A DNA stretch of 64,000 nt from a virus. How positions within the stretch are numbered: the first letter of the stretch is position 1; each line of letters begins with the position of its first letter. The stretch is taken from the IMG/VR virus record IMGVR_UViG_3300036766_000876, positions 1-64,000 of that record. One strand, given 5' to 3'. A model generated the notes under the pieces. The model saw nothing but the letters and a program-made list of their open reading frames with translations, had not been told where the DNA came from and ran no database searches. Shown here in pieces: positions 40,087 through 48,735 of this stretch. The translations under genes were made by a program, and so were the position numbers.

Positions 40087-40674
40087 TCAGCCCTCGCCGG
40101 CCTCTCCATAGGCGGCGAGGTTGGACACCACCTTGTCGCGGAGGTCGCGCACACGGGACACCACAGGCAGCGCGCGGAGCTTCTCGCACTCTGCGATGAT
40201 GGCCTCCACGTCGGAGGGCTTGAAGCCCTTGGACTTCATCACCCAGTCGAGGACCTCGATGAAACGCCCCGTCTTCGCCACCTTCTCCGGCACGCCCTCG
40301 ATGGCGGGCGACGGCTGCGCCGCTGGAGCCGCCGACTCCGTCTCTGAAACCTTCTTGGCCCCCTGCCCCACCCACGGAGCGGCCTCCTGGACAGCCTCCT
40401 TGGGCGCAGAAGACAACGAAGGGCTCGTGGCCATGGCCTCTACCAGCGCACGTGGGCTCGCAGCAGCCCTTGGCACCTCGACCGTCGAGCCAGCAGCCGG
40501 CCCGCCCACGCGCACGGCCTGGATGGACTTCGAGGCGAGCTTCTCCAGCACCGCGTAGGCGTCCTCCAGGGAGAGCCCGCTGATGCTCAGCACTGGGGCG
40601 TCGTACCGGACCAGCCTCAGCCCGCCCATCACCTCAGCCTCGCCACCAAACTCCGTCACCTTCGTCAAAGCCAT
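40087..40674 (-). CDS. hypothetical protein upstream of polymerase
   Basis: 195 residues. Small N-terminal domain (LRLVRYDAPVLSISGLSLED, a helix with AYAVLEKLASKSIQAV), an alanine/serine/proline linker and a helical C-terminal domain (FIEVLDWVMKSKGFKPSDVEAI). Stop abuts the polymerase start. No family recognised; possibly a replication accessory. Confidence 0.55.
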   Translation of the reverse strand: MALTKVTEFGGEAEVMGGLRLVRYDAPVLSISGLSLEDAYAVLEKLASKSIQAVRVGGPAAGSTVEVPRAAASPRALVEAMATSPSLSSAPKEAVQEAAPWVGQGAKKVSETESAAPAAQPSPAIEGVPEKVAKTGRFIEVLDWVMKSKGFKPSDVEAIIAECEKLRALPVVSRVRDLRDKVVSNLAAYGEAGEG

Positions 40675-40712
40675 GTCGTCCAGCCTCCCCGGGGTTGATT
40701 CCCCGCCTTCCC

Positions 40713-40740
40713 CCTTGCCCGGCTCGCTCCAGTTTTTCCC
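40713..40740 (-). repeat. dispersed bipartite element, copy 10
   Basis: GGGAAAAA-N11-CGGGCAAGG on the minus strand (one mismatch), starting directly after a TGA stop, 38 bases before the next ATG. Confidence 0.65.
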
Positions 40741-41130
40741 TCACGCCTTCCCGGTTGTGAACTGCGGGAACGTGAACGGCTCGTTGCCCCGCGGCTGCTC
40801 CTTCTGGCCCGTGTGGAAGACGTGCTCCTGCATCCACTCCTCGATGAGGCTCCTCACACCGTCCGGGGCCGCGTCGATGAGGTCCACCGCGTGCTGGCGG
40901 GAGCCGGCCTGGTGGAGCCCCTCCTCGATGTCGGAGAAGAGCTCCTCCAGGAGCTGGTCCACCAGCAGGTACACCGTCACGGTCGCGGAGAGCCGCGAGT
41001 CCTCCTTGGTGTTGCACGGGAGGTGGTACACCTCGCGGAGGGCTCGCTTGAGAGCATCAGCCACCTCCCCAACGTGGATGCCCCTTGGCTCCACCCGCTT
41101 CCTGCGCCGCTGCTCGGTCACGTCAGACAT
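40741..41130 (-). CDS. hypothetical protein downstream of primase
   Basis: 129 residues from MSDVTEQRRRKRVEPRG. Mostly helical (VADALKRALREVYHLP, VYLLVDQLLEELFSDIEEG), with start overlapping the primase 3' end by 13 bases. No family recognised. Confidence 0.55.
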   Translation of the reverse strand: MSDVTEQRRRKRVEPRGIHVGEVADALKRALREVYHLPCNTKEDSRLSATVTVYLLVDQLLEELFSDIEEGLHQAGSRQHAVDLIDAAPDGVRSLIEEWMQEHVFHTGQKEQPRGNEPFTFPQFTTGKA

Positions 41131-41969
41131 CTTCGCACCTCCTCCGCCAACCACGCCTTGTCCACTTCATCTGGGTCCTTCTTTGGTGGGAGCCGCACGC
41201 TCCCAGCCCGCTGCCCCTCCAGCCCCAGGCGCATCGCCAGGGCATCCCCCTCCTCCCATGCGTCCCCATCCAGGACGATGGCCACGGGCCGGGGGCAGTC
41301 GGCCAGGGCGAGGACCTGCGGCTCGCTGGGCTTCCCCAACAGGGCCACGGCGTCCGGCCAGAGCGCCAGCGCGTCGAGCACGCCCTCCACCACCATCACC
41401 GGGCGCTCCGTCTGCTCGTTCAGCGCGGTGTGATTGTAGAGCAAGTTGGCCCGGTCCATCCGTGGCGGGTACAGGTACGGTGAGACAGCGAGCCCCGTCC
41501 AGTCGCGCGTGACGTACCCCTGCCACACGTTGTCTGGGGAGAGCACCGGCACCACGATGCGGTCCTTGTACCTGCCGGCGACACACGCCCCGACCTTGGC
41601 CTGCCTCCAGACGCCCTCGTCAACGAGCCCCCTGCCCAGGAGGTACTTCCGTGCCGGAGCCAGCGAGAGCGCCCCGCGCCCCTCCGCGCTGGCGAGCTCG
41701 TAGAAGCCCTCCGGCGCGCCCATGTCCGCCGGCCCATCGAGCTCCGGGCGCAGCTCAAACTCCTTCGCGTCGTAGCCCTCCAGGCGCCCGACAAGCCCAC
41801 ACTTGAAGCAGCGGTACCAACCAGTCGCCGGGCTGAACGAGAAGCAACCTCGCCTGTCGGCCTTCCCAGTGCGGACGATGCACGCCAGGCAGATGCCGCG
41901 GACGTGCTCCCCACCTCCGTGGCAGGCACGCGCGGACTTCTCCGCCAGCTCTCGAACGTTGGACTTCAG
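41118..41969 (-). CDS. DNA primase (zinc finger + TOPRIM), probable CTG start
   Basis: 283 residues if it starts at CTG 41969, which overlaps the previous stop as CTGA; the first ATG (41723) would delete the zinc domain. The N-terminal part translates to a CHC2-like finger: CHGG (17-20), GICLACIV, then WYRCFKCGLVG. The TOPRIM domain has VMVVEGVLDALALWP (Glu) and VAIVLDGDAWEEGDALA (D-x-D). Makes RNA primers for the DnaB-like helicase encoded two genes upstream. No ATG, GTG or TTG exists before the finger in this frame. Confidence 0.8.
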   Translation of the reverse strand: MKSNVRELAEKSARACHGGGEHVRGICLACIVRTGKADRRGCFSFSPATGWYRCFKCGLVGRLEGYDAKEFELRPELDGPADMGAPEGFYELASAEGRGALSLAPARKYLLGRGLVDEGVWRQAKVGACVAGRYKDRIVVPVLSPDNVWQGYVTRDWTGLAVSPYLYPPRMDRANLLYNHTALNEQTERPVMVVEGVLDALALWPDAVALLGKPSEPQVLALADCPRPVAIVLDGDAWEEGDALAMRLGLEGQRAGSVRLPPKKDPDEVDKAWLAEEVRRCLT

Positions 41970-42241
41970 ATGTCCTCCTCGTAGAGGACATCACCGCTGC
42001 ACTCGAACGTGGCCCCGTGGCCAGTGCTGTAGGACTTGGCGAAACTGATGAGCCGCAACCGCTGGAGCGTCATGGGCGAGCCCCGCGACTGCTTGCTCGT
42101 CGAGCGGATGACGATGAAGCCCTGGCCCAAGCCCTCTTCGTCCATCCGGTCCGCCAGCAGGCGCTGGAGGTCCGCCGTCGAGAGCCCGGCCAGCCTGGCG
42201 ACGGCATCGGCGCGGAGCTCGCTGTCGCGGCGTGGACTCAA
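41966..42241 (-). CDS. small hypothetical protein between helicase and primase
   Basis: 91 residues from a TTG overlapping the helicase stop (TTGA). LRADAVARLAGLSTADLQRLLADRMDEEG, then strands with IVIRSTSKQSRG and a C-terminal GATFECSGDVLYEEDI. Unknown; coupled to replication genes on both sides. Confidence 0.5.
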   Translation of the reverse strand: MSPRRDSELRADAVARLAGLSTADLQRLLADRMDEEGLGQGFIVIRSTSKQSRGSPMTLQRLRLISFAKSYSTGHGATFECSGDVLYEEDI

Positions 42242-43797
42242 AACGGGGCTGCCTCTCCACCAGCGTCTCCGCCGCCCGGCTCGTCGTCCTCATCATCACC
42301 AGGCACTCGCATGGCGTTCTTCAGCCCCTTGTAGGCGTCGCTGACGGTGGCTCCCAGGAGGAGCGCAGCGGAGGCGGCAGCGCTCGCGGTCTTGACGTCC
42401 AGCGCGCCCGAGAGCGGGGTGAAGCCCACCAGCGGCGTGTGAGACGCAGGGAGGTGATGCGTGATGAGCGGGAGCGGCCGCCGGTCGATTGGGGCCACCT
42501 GGCCGCAGGCGAAGTTGGTGGGCACGGGCCCGGCCTTCTTGCGGCCCTCCCCGTAGCGAATCTTCGCCAGCCAGAAGGTCATCTCCTTCGTCTCGTCATC
42601 GAGGTTGAGGGTGATGAACTGGTCCACCACGCGCGCCTTGTGCATGGAGTCGGCGGTGTGCTCCAGGTCAATCATCTTCCCCTTCTTCTCATCCCGGCCG
42701 CGGCTCTGGCTCGCTGTCAGACCCAGCTTCCGCTCCGCTTGGACGTGGATGCGCATCTTCTCGTAGACGACGCGCATCTCCTGGTACATGCCCTTCTCGT
42801 CCACCTTCCCGGTGGAGGTCAGCTTGTCGGCGTAGTCCACCACGAGCACGTCCACCCGCCTCCCAAGCCGCCGCTCGATTTCGCGCTCCCACTCGATGAG
42901 CATTTCCACGGTGGTGACGTGCGGCGCGAAGTCCTGCACGACGACGGGCGTCGGCTTGTACGCCCGGAGGCGCATGTCCACGGCCTTGTCGTCCGTGCCA
43001 CCGTACACCTCGTCGATGGTGAAGCCCGTCTGGTTGGCGTAGATGCGAGAGAGGACCTGCTCCGTCGGGAGCTCCAGCGTCGCGTAGGCCACCTGGAGGT
43101 TCCTCATGCTGAGCTGGCTGGCGATGTGGCTCAAGGTCATCGACTTGGCTCCACCAGCCGCCGCCATGAAGCACGTCAGCGTCCCCCATGGGACGCCTCC
43201 ATTGAGGGACTCATCCAGCCCGGCCACGCCGAACTCGCACTTGGGCATCCCTCGGACACGGGCGATGGCAGCCAGCCCGGCATCCGGCGTGGCAACGATG
43301 CCGATGCCGGCCTCACCCTTCCCGAGGGACTCCTCGCGCTGCATGATGGAGCGAAGCTGCTCCCAGTCCTCGGCGCCGTGCTCGTCAACGGCCGCCTGCG
43401 CAGCGGCGAAGCGCAGCCGCTTCCGGAGTACTGCCACCAGCTCCGCCTCGACCTCCTCCGCGTCTGGTGGGCGATCCACGTCGTCGTAGGCGTCGAAGAG
43501 CCCGGCGACGGAGCGCACGTCCTCCTCGGTCAGCTTGCCAGCCTCCCGGCGAGAGGCGACGTGGGCAATGACGACGGCGGAGCTCGACGGGCCCGCGCCT
43601 CGCTCCCGGAGGATGGTCTGCGCGCTCTCCAGAGCCAGCCTGCACTCCGGCTGCTTCAGGAGCTCCGGCCGGCACTCGTGCGCGGTGCGCGCCAGGAAGC
43701 GCGGCACCGTGCAGGCGAGGAAGGCTACGGCCCGCTCGAACTCCTTGGGCAGGTTGTACGGCGCGTCCTGTCGTCCAGCCTTCTTCTGTGGTGCCAA
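42238..43797 (-). CDS. DnaB-type replicative helicase
   Basis: 519 residues from a TTG two bases after the upstream stop. N-terminal helical domain, linker, then a RecA-fold ATPase: FGVAGLDESLNGGVPWGTL, a P-loop AAAGGAKSM (unusual GAKS rather than GKT/S), YATLELPTEQVLSRI (H1a Glu), VLVVDYADKL (Walker B), GLTASQSRGRDEKKG (H3 Gln). Unwinds the fork. The last 70 residues are acidic/glycine-rich and probably disordered. Confidence 0.88.
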   Translation of the reverse strand: MAPQKKAGRQDAPYNLPKEFERAVAFLACTVPRFLARTAHECRPELLKQPECRLALESAQTILRERGAGPSSSAVVIAHVASRREAGKLTEEDVRSVAGLFDAYDDVDRPPDAEEVEAELVAVLRKRLRFAAAQAAVDEHGAEDWEQLRSIMQREESLGKGEAGIGIVATPDAGLAAIARVRGMPKCEFGVAGLDESLNGGVPWGTLTCFMAAAGGAKSMTLSHIASQLSMRNLQVAYATLELPTEQVLSRIYANQTGFTIDEVYGGTDDKAVDMRLRAYKPTPVVVQDFAPHVTTVEMLIEWEREIERRLGRRVDVLVVDYADKLTSTGKVDEKGMYQEMRVVYEKMRIHVQAERKLGLTASQSRGRDEKKGKMIDLEHTADSMHKARVVDQFITLNLDDETKEMTFWLAKIRYGEGRKKAGPVPTNFACGQVAPIDRRPLPLITHHLPASHTPLVGFTPLSGALDVKTASAAASAALLLGATVSDAYKGLKNAMRVPGDDEDDEPGGGDAGGEAAPF

Positions 43798-43798
43798 G

Positions 43799-45610
43799 TC
43801 ACTCCCTCAGGGCCTTTGGCAGTTGCCAGACCCAGCGGCCTTCGTTGATTCGCTCACGCACTACTTGCCCCACGCGCATCGAATTTTCCCGAGCAATCCG
43901 CCGCGCCTCGCTCGCCCCCTCCGGGAAGTGCGCAGCCACCAGGGGCTCGATGCTGGCCCGGTCCCGGAGCGGGAGCCCCAACACGTCGAGCATCAGCTTG
44001 CGGTAGCGGTCCCCGAACTCCTTGCCAGAGCGAGTCGGGATGAGCGCTGTCACCGAGTAGTCGCCGGCCGACTCCCGGAACATCCACCGGCCCTCTGTCA
44101 GCGTCTTGGGGGACAGGAGCATCTTCGTCTGCGGCACGAAGCGCTTCCTGGCGTTGGTGGGGAGCTTCGTCAGGATGCGGTCCAGCGCCCAAGCGACCCA
44201 GGCCCCAGGCCGGATGTCGTGCTCCAGGAAGACGTCCAGCGCGTCCTCGAAGTACTTCCGCGTCTCGCCGGCCATGCGGATGGGGCGGCACCTCCCGACA
44301 CGGGACTCCACGGCTGAGCGGTACCACTTGGCGCAGAAGGCGAGCTGTGCGTCCCTCACCTTGTCCTCCGGGATGTCCTCGTACGTGGGCACCTTCGGGG
44401 GTGGTGGTAGCTGCGAGCACGTCTCGTCAGCGGTGGGGTGAGGAGGCAGCCCGTTGAGCCCCGGCAGGGTGACTCCGGGGAACGGGCCCGAGAAGGCCCC
44501 GAGGGCCTCTAGACGAGCGCGGGTGGCTGGGGTGCCGCCCTCCCCCACCTTGGGGGTTGAAAACAGCGAGGCGGGCCTCTCGCGGCCTTCCGGCAGGACT
44601 TCGCGGAGGGAGGTAGCGGCCGGCTTCTTGAGCTTTGGAGCCTTCTTGGGTGCCACGTTGGGGGCCTCTTCCGTTGAACTTTGAAGGGTGCACGCGGCGG
44701 GCTGTTTCGCCGCGTGCGTTCCCGAGCGAAGCGAGGGAACAAGCTCCTTAGAGACTTGTAGAGGGTAACTACTTAGGGGCGCCTCTTGATCGTGCCCCAG
44801 TTCGGCGCCTCTATCGTGGCCTGTCGGATTCAAAACGGCCTCGAACTTTTGGTGCTTTTCTTCGGCGCCGACTTGGCGTGGGTCCACCCAGTTCTCCTTG
44901 GCTCCTTTCTGGATGTTCGCTCGCGCGGGGAGCCATTGGTGGTTCTCCGGGCGCATGGCCTCAAGGACGTGAGCCTGTTGTGTGAGGTCGAACCTGGCCA
45001 ATGGCTTCACATGGTCGATGTGCCAAGCGGAGCGTTCCCCGGGGCACGGTCCGAGCGCCTCGCAGATCGCCTGGTAACTGAAGCCGTGAATGTCGTCGAA
45101 AGCAGGCCTAGCTTTGCCGCTGGTGGCCCAGCTCCGGAAGGCGTTCGCCAGGTTCGCTCTGAGGCGCCGCGCAACTTCCTCTGAGGCGGTAGACTGGATT
45201 TTTTTGACGCCAGCACCCTCCCGTTTCCCACCGTGGTTCCGGCTGATTGGGAGCTTCATCACCGTTCCCCAGGTGTCTGTGGGGACGAGGACGTGCTCGC
45301 GGCCGGCCCACGCGCCTCGCACCTCCCGGACGTACACGCGGATGGGTGCGCCGGAGTCCTGCCTCTTCCAGACGAAGCCGAGGTCCCTCACCAGCCCCGC
45401 CTCCCGGAGGCGCATCAGGGCCCGCTGAGCGGTGCGCCGCTTGAGCTTGGAGAAGCCCTTGGCCCGGCAGATGCCTGGCACCGTGGCGGTGACGGTGCCG
45501 TAGTAGTCCCTCAGCCGGCAGAGGTAGCTCCACACCTGCACCGCCACGTCCCCCAAGCGGAGCTCGAAGCTCCTCCGCGGGATGCGCGCGTCCCCAACGA
45601 GGGAGCTCAA
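43799..45610 (-). CDS. replication initiator-like protein with internal HNH domain
   Basis: 603 residues from a TTG overlapping the helicase stop (TTGA). N-terminal winged helix (VAVQVWSYLCRLRDYYGTVT, KRRTAQRALMRLREAGLVRD). At 186-241, an HNH-like segment (GPCPGERSAWHIDHVKPLA, then RPENHQWLPARANIQKGAK) resembles HNH homing/endonuclease domains. A long proline/serine linker follows, then a helical C-terminal domain with EDALDVFLEHDIRPGAWVAW. Position beside DnaB suggests helicase loading or origin binding. The HNH block may be a captured mobile nuclease or a working origin-nicking domain. Confidence 0.6.
   Translation of the reverse strand: MSSLVGDARIPRRSFELRLGDVAVQVWSYLCRLRDYYGTVTATVPGICRAKGFSKLKRRTAQRALMRLREAGLVRDLGFVWKRQDSGAPIRVYVREVRGAWAGREHVLVPTDTWGTVMKLPISRNHGGKREGAGVKKIQSTASEEVARRLRANLANAFRSWATSGKARPAFDDIHGFSYQAICEALGPCPGERSAWHIDHVKPLARFDLTQQAHVLEAMRPENHQWLPARANIQKGAKENWVDPRQVGAEEKHQKFEAVLNPTGHDRGAELGHDQEAPLSSYPLQVSKELVPSLRSGTHAAKQPAACTLQSSTEEAPNVAPKKAPKLKKPAATSLREVLPEGRERPASLFSTPKVGEGGTPATRARLEALGAFSGPFPGVTLPGLNGLPPHPTADETCSQLPPPPKVPTYEDIPEDKVRDAQLAFCAKWYRSAVESRVGRCRPIRMAGETRKYFEDALDVFLEHDIRPGAWVAWALDRILTKLPTNARKRFVPQTKMLLSPKTLTEGRWMFRESAGDYSVTALIPTRSGKEFGDRYRKLMLDVLGLPLRDRASIEPLVAAHFPEGASEARRIARENSMRVGQVVRERINEGRWVWQLPKALRE
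43863..43890 (-). repeat. dispersed bipartite element, copy 11
   Basis: GGGAAAAT-N11-GGGGCAAGT on the minus strand (two mismatches), inside the 3' end of the initiator-like gene, 65 bases before the DnaB start. Confidence 0.5.
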
Positions 45611-47061
45611 GGCGCCCCCAGTGGCAGCGCCCGCTGTTGGCTGTCCGTAGGAGCGGAGGGCACCAGGCTGACGACGGACACCTGGAACTTCTCCCGCTGG
45701 TAGGCGAGCCGGCGAGCCTTGGCGTGGCGCTCCAGCCAGGCCTCCCCCTCGTCCGCCACGTCCCACACCTCGAAGGTGTCCTTGCCGTCGGAGCGCCGCA
45801 TGCCGCGGCCGATCCGCTGGAGGGCCGCGATGACGCTCTTCCCGCCCGAGGCAACAACAACGGAGCGGAGCTCAGGGATGTCCACACCCTCCTGGAAGAT
45901 GACGCTGCTCACCAGCACCTCGGTGTCTCCGCGCAGCAGCCGGCGCACAGCGTCCTTCCGGGCCTGGAGGCTGGCGTCCCCCCAGATGAAGTCGCTGCGG
46001 AGGCTCCTGGCCTTGAGGGCCCTGTCGAACGCCTTGCCATGGAGAATCTCCTTCACGAAGACGAGGCATGGCTTCTCCGCCCGCGCCACGGCTGCCAGCA
46101 GCGCCCGGTTCCGCTGGAGGCTCCGCACCACGCCCTCGTCGTACACCTTGTTCCACTTCCAGCGCCGGATGAGCCCGTGTTGGTCCACCTGGCGGAACTC
46201 CTGCTTCACCTTCACCATCTTGATGAGGGGCTTCGCCAGGTAGCCTGCCTTGATGAGGCTGTCCGCGCGGTGCTCGTAGATGACGGGCCCAAGGCTCGCC
46301 ACGGCGAACACCCCGCGCTTGTCCTCCCTGTCGAGCGGCGTGGCGCTGATGCCCAGGCGGAGGCGCGCGTTGGGCAGCGCCATCGACACCTCGTAGTAGC
46401 TAGCCGCCGGCAACGTGTGGGCCTCGTCCACGATGAGGCCCGTCCACGCCTTGAAGGACGCCAGGTGCTTCCCCTTCTTCAGTGCGGAGGAGAGGCTCTG
46501 GAAGGTGGCACAGGTGAAGTGCGCCTCCTCGTTCCAGGCCCCCTCCCCGATGCGCCCGGCCTTGTTGCCGGTGAGGGCCTCGTACCGCTCCGCCGCTTGC
46601 TCCATCAGGGTGGCCCTGTGGGCGAGGAAGAGCCAGCGCACCGTCGGGAAGCGCTGCGCGATGGCAACGGCCACGTTCGTCTTCCCGCCGCCAGTGGCAA
46701 TCTGGATGATGCCGCGCTCCAACCGCACGGCCACCGTCTCCGCGTCGAGCTGGTAGCCACGCGCCGTCGAGCCGTCGGCCGTCAGTGGCGACGGGATGGC
46801 CACTGGGCCAGGGCCCCGCCCGTCGATGACTTGCGCCTGGATGCCGCACGCCCTGGCGCTCTCCATCACGCCGGGGAGGAAGCCGGCCGGGAAGGTGCTC
46901 TCCAACAGGTCGTAGAAGCGGACCCGGTCCACCTCCCCCTTGGCGAAGAGGCCTCGCTTGTCGCTGAAGGTGAGCCCGCTGTCCTTGCTCCGCAGCCACT
47001 CCACCTCCTCGTCGGAGGCGCGCGTCACCTTCACGTTCAGGTTGCCCTTGGTCAGCCACAT
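45607..47061 (-). CDS. superfamily 2 DEAH helicase (UvsW-like)
   Basis: 484 residues. After an about 105-residue N-terminal domain come motif I IIQIATGGGKTNVAVA, Ia FLAHRATLMEQ, II GLIVDEAHTLPA, III LGISATPLDRED, then V VLVSSVIFQEGVDIPE and VI IAALQRIGRGMRRSDG. Layout and size match T4 UvsW/XPB-like helicases that unwind branched DNA and R-loops during recombination-dependent replication. Confidence 0.88.
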   Translation of the reverse strand: MWLTKGNLNVKVTRASDEEVEWLRSKDSGLTFSDKRGLFAKGEVDRVRFYDLLESTFPAGFLPGVMESARACGIQAQVIDGRGPGPVAIPSPLTADGSTARGYQLDAETVAVRLERGIIQIATGGGKTNVAVAIAQRFPTVRWLFLAHRATLMEQAAERYEALTGNKAGRIGEGAWNEEAHFTCATFQSLSSALKKGKHLASFKAWTGLIVDEAHTLPAASYYEVSMALPNARLRLGISATPLDREDKRGVFAVASLGPVIYEHRADSLIKAGYLAKPLIKMVKVKQEFRQVDQHGLIRRWKWNKVYDEGVVRSLQRNRALLAAVARAEKPCLVFVKEILHGKAFDRALKARSLRSDFIWGDASLQARKDAVRRLLRGDTEVLVSSVIFQEGVDIPELRSVVVASGGKSVIAALQRIGRGMRRSDGKDTFEVWDVADEGEAWLERHAKARRLAYQREKFQVSVVSLVPSAPTDSQQRALPLGAP

Positions 47062-47072
47062 GACAGCACCCC

Positions 47073-47100
47073 TCTTGCCCCCAGCGTTGCCCCTTTACCG
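47073..47100 (-). repeat. dispersed bipartite element, copy 12 (degenerate)
   Basis: The GGGGCAAGA half is clear 11 bases before the helicase ATG. The A-rich half reads CGGTAAAG and is poor, so this copy is doubtful. Confidence 0.35.
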
Positions 47101-47298
47101 CTTCCATCCATCCGGCCGCCGCCCGTCGAGCCGTACCGGCTTGGCGATCGGCCTCTGCCACACCTCCCTCGCCAGCGCCTTCTTGAGGTACCAGATGGAG
47201 TCCTGGAGCTCGTCGCGCCCAGCCAGTCTCCTGGCAGCGTCCTCTGCGGCCTTCCGCTGGAGCACCTCCTTGCTGTACCCAAGGAGGGCCCGCTTCAC
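47095..47298 (-). CDS. small basic hypothetical protein
   Basis: 67 residues from a coupled GTG. YSKEVLQRKAAEDAARRLAGRDELQ holds the shared AARRLxG box, here at the N-terminal side, followed by SIWYLKKALAREVWQRP and a basic tail. Unknown. Confidence 0.5.
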   Translation of the reverse strand: MKRALLGYSKEVLQRKAAEDAARRLAGRDELQDSIWYLKKALAREVWQRPIAKPVRLDGRRPDGWKR

Positions 47299-47519
47299 GC
47301 CTGGCTGCCCATCATTCGGGCCGCCTCCGGGCTGGTCTGCTTCAGGTAGGCGACGACGCTCCGCCACTCAACCCAGTGGGCGGCACCGAGGCGCTCCCCA
47401 TGGACGGCACCAGCCTTAATCCAGTTGTAGATGGTCGGGAGGGTGAGCCCCAGGCGCGCGGCCACCTCCTTGGCGGGCACGTACCCCTTGGCGCGTAGCT
47501 TGTCCTTGATGTTGAGCAT
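47295..47519 (-). CDS. MerR/AlpA-like small HTH protein
   Basis: 74 residues. KGYVPAKEVAARLGLTLPTIYNWIKAGAVHGER is a classic excisionase/AlpA winged-helix N-terminus. Likely a small DNA-binding regulator in the sigma-factor/ParB-like cluster. Confidence 0.75.
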   Translation of the reverse strand: MLNIKDKLRAKGYVPAKEVAARLGLTLPTIYNWIKAGAVHGERLGAAHWVEWRSVVAYLKQTSPEAARMMGSQA

Positions 47520-48190
47520 CAGCTTGCCTCCTTGCGCTTCGTGTCTTCCCCGAGGAGCACCATCAGCCCCGCGGCCATGTCTCCGCCCTTGCCCGCCGCC
47601 CTGCGCAGGCCCTTCTTGGCGCGCAGGAAGTCCGCCCGCGCGGTGAACTCCAGCTCCAGGAGGAATGGCTTCGTTGGCGCGTCCTCCGCTTGGTAGTCCT
47701 CGGCGGAGGGCACGGCCATGTCCGGCGAGAGAGCGGCATCGACGTCCTGGCTGACCGCCCCCATCAGGTCCCTCACCTCGTCCTCGTTGAAGCCCGTCAC
47801 GGTGAGCTGCTCCGTGCTCCAGCCGGCCTCAGCGAGCTCCTTGAGGATGCTCCCCACCATCGTCAAGTCCGGCTCCCCGCGGAGGTTGTTCATCCCCACG
47901 CGGAGGGCCCGCTCCTCGTCCTCCGTCCCACTGGCCACGACGCAGGGCACCTCCCCCATGCCCAGCTTCCGCGCGGCCAGGAGGCGGTGGTGCCCGTCCA
48001 CCACGGAGAACAGAGTCTCCCCGTGGCGCTCCGCGCCCTTCAGCGGGCGCACCAGCAACGGCTGGAGGAAGCCGAACCGCTGGATGGCCAGGACGAGCAG
48101 GTCGAACTTCTCCGTGCTCATCTGGTTGGGGTTGTCCTGCGCCGGCTGGAGGAGCTCCACCCGGATGTTCCTGCTGACGACGTTGCTCAT
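47519..48190 (-). CDS. ParB-like domain protein
   Basis: 223 residues. VELLQPAQDNPNQMSTEKFDLLVLAI, then FGFLQPLLVRP and FSVVDGHHRLLAARKLGMGEVP are the ParB N-terminal boxes, with VGMNNLRGEPDLTMVGSILKEL after them. It lacks a recognisable ParB HTH. Same overall order as the protein at 30246 but otherwise divergent. It could bind CTP and act as a regulator. Coupled to the sigma-factor gene. Confidence 0.8.
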   Translation of the reverse strand: MSNVVSRNIRVELLQPAQDNPNQMSTEKFDLLVLAIQRFGFLQPLLVRPLKGAERHGETLFSVVDGHHRLLAARKLGMGEVPCVVASGTEDEERALRVGMNNLRGEPDLTMVGSILKELAEAGWSTEQLTVTGFNEDEVRDLMGAVSQDVDAALSPDMAVPSAEDYQAEDAPTKPFLLELEFTARADFLRAKKGLRRAAGKGGDMAAGLMVLLGEDTKRKEAS

Positions 48191-48735
48191 CGTATCTCCT
48201 CGTACAGCGCTTGCGCCTCGCTGCTGCGCCGGGCTCGTCGGGTCATCTCCTTGCGGGCCCGGTACACCTCTGCCACGGGCACCGCCGCCTGGCGAGCGAG
48301 CTCGCTGGAGGTCACCAACCCCAGGGCCGCCGCCAGGCCCAGCTTCCCCTCTGTCGGGTCGAGCGGCCGCAGCACGTCGTAGACACGCTCCGCGAGCTGT
48401 CTGTCCTCCGCGAGGGAGGCCGGCGAGGGAGCGGTGGCGGCGAGTGTGTACAGCGGGTCTTCTCCGAGCGCTGTTGGGCAGGCGCGCTCCAACCCGTGCT
48501 GGGCCCTGTTGCAGACCCTGTCATCTCGGATTTCCCACCAGTGGCGCTGGACGCCCTTCAGGACGGCTCTGTAGCAGTAGGTCTTGAAGGGCCCCTTGTC
48601 CGGGTCGTACGTCTGACGTGCATCGAGGACGACGAGGACGGCCTGTTGGAGTAGGTCCTGCGCCACGTACCGAGCGATGGGCCTGCGCCGAAGGAAGTAC
48701 TGCGTCGCTGCCTGGGCAATCTCCATGTCTTCCAT
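48187..48735 (-). CDS. sigma-70-family RNA polymerase sigma factor
   Basis: 182 residues (or starting at Met4). Region 2: VAQDLLQQAVLVVLDARQ, then GPFKTYCYRAVLKGVQRHWWE. Region 4: LARQAAVPVAEVYRARKEMTRRARR as helix-turn-helix. The two-domain size is like ECF sigma factors. It would direct host RNA polymerase to phage promoters; the dispersed bipartite element is a candidate target. Preceded by an A-rich leader with AGGGGAAGGG as ribosome binding site. Confidence 0.8.
   Translation of the reverse strand: MEDMEIAQAATQYFLRRRPIARYVAQDLLQQAVLVVLDARQTYDPDKGPFKTYCYRAVLKGVQRHWWEIRDDRVCNRAQHGLERACPTALGEDPLYTLAATAPSPASLAEDRQLAERVYDVLRPLDPTEGKLGLAAALGLVTSSELARQAAVPVAEVYRARKEMTRRARRSSEAQALYEEIR

Noticed and set aside
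41420-41929. Alternative 169-residue frame over the primase zinc region
   Set aside because: Its sequence is arginine/serine-rich without motifs, while the third frame gives a CHC2-like finger continuous with TOPRIM.
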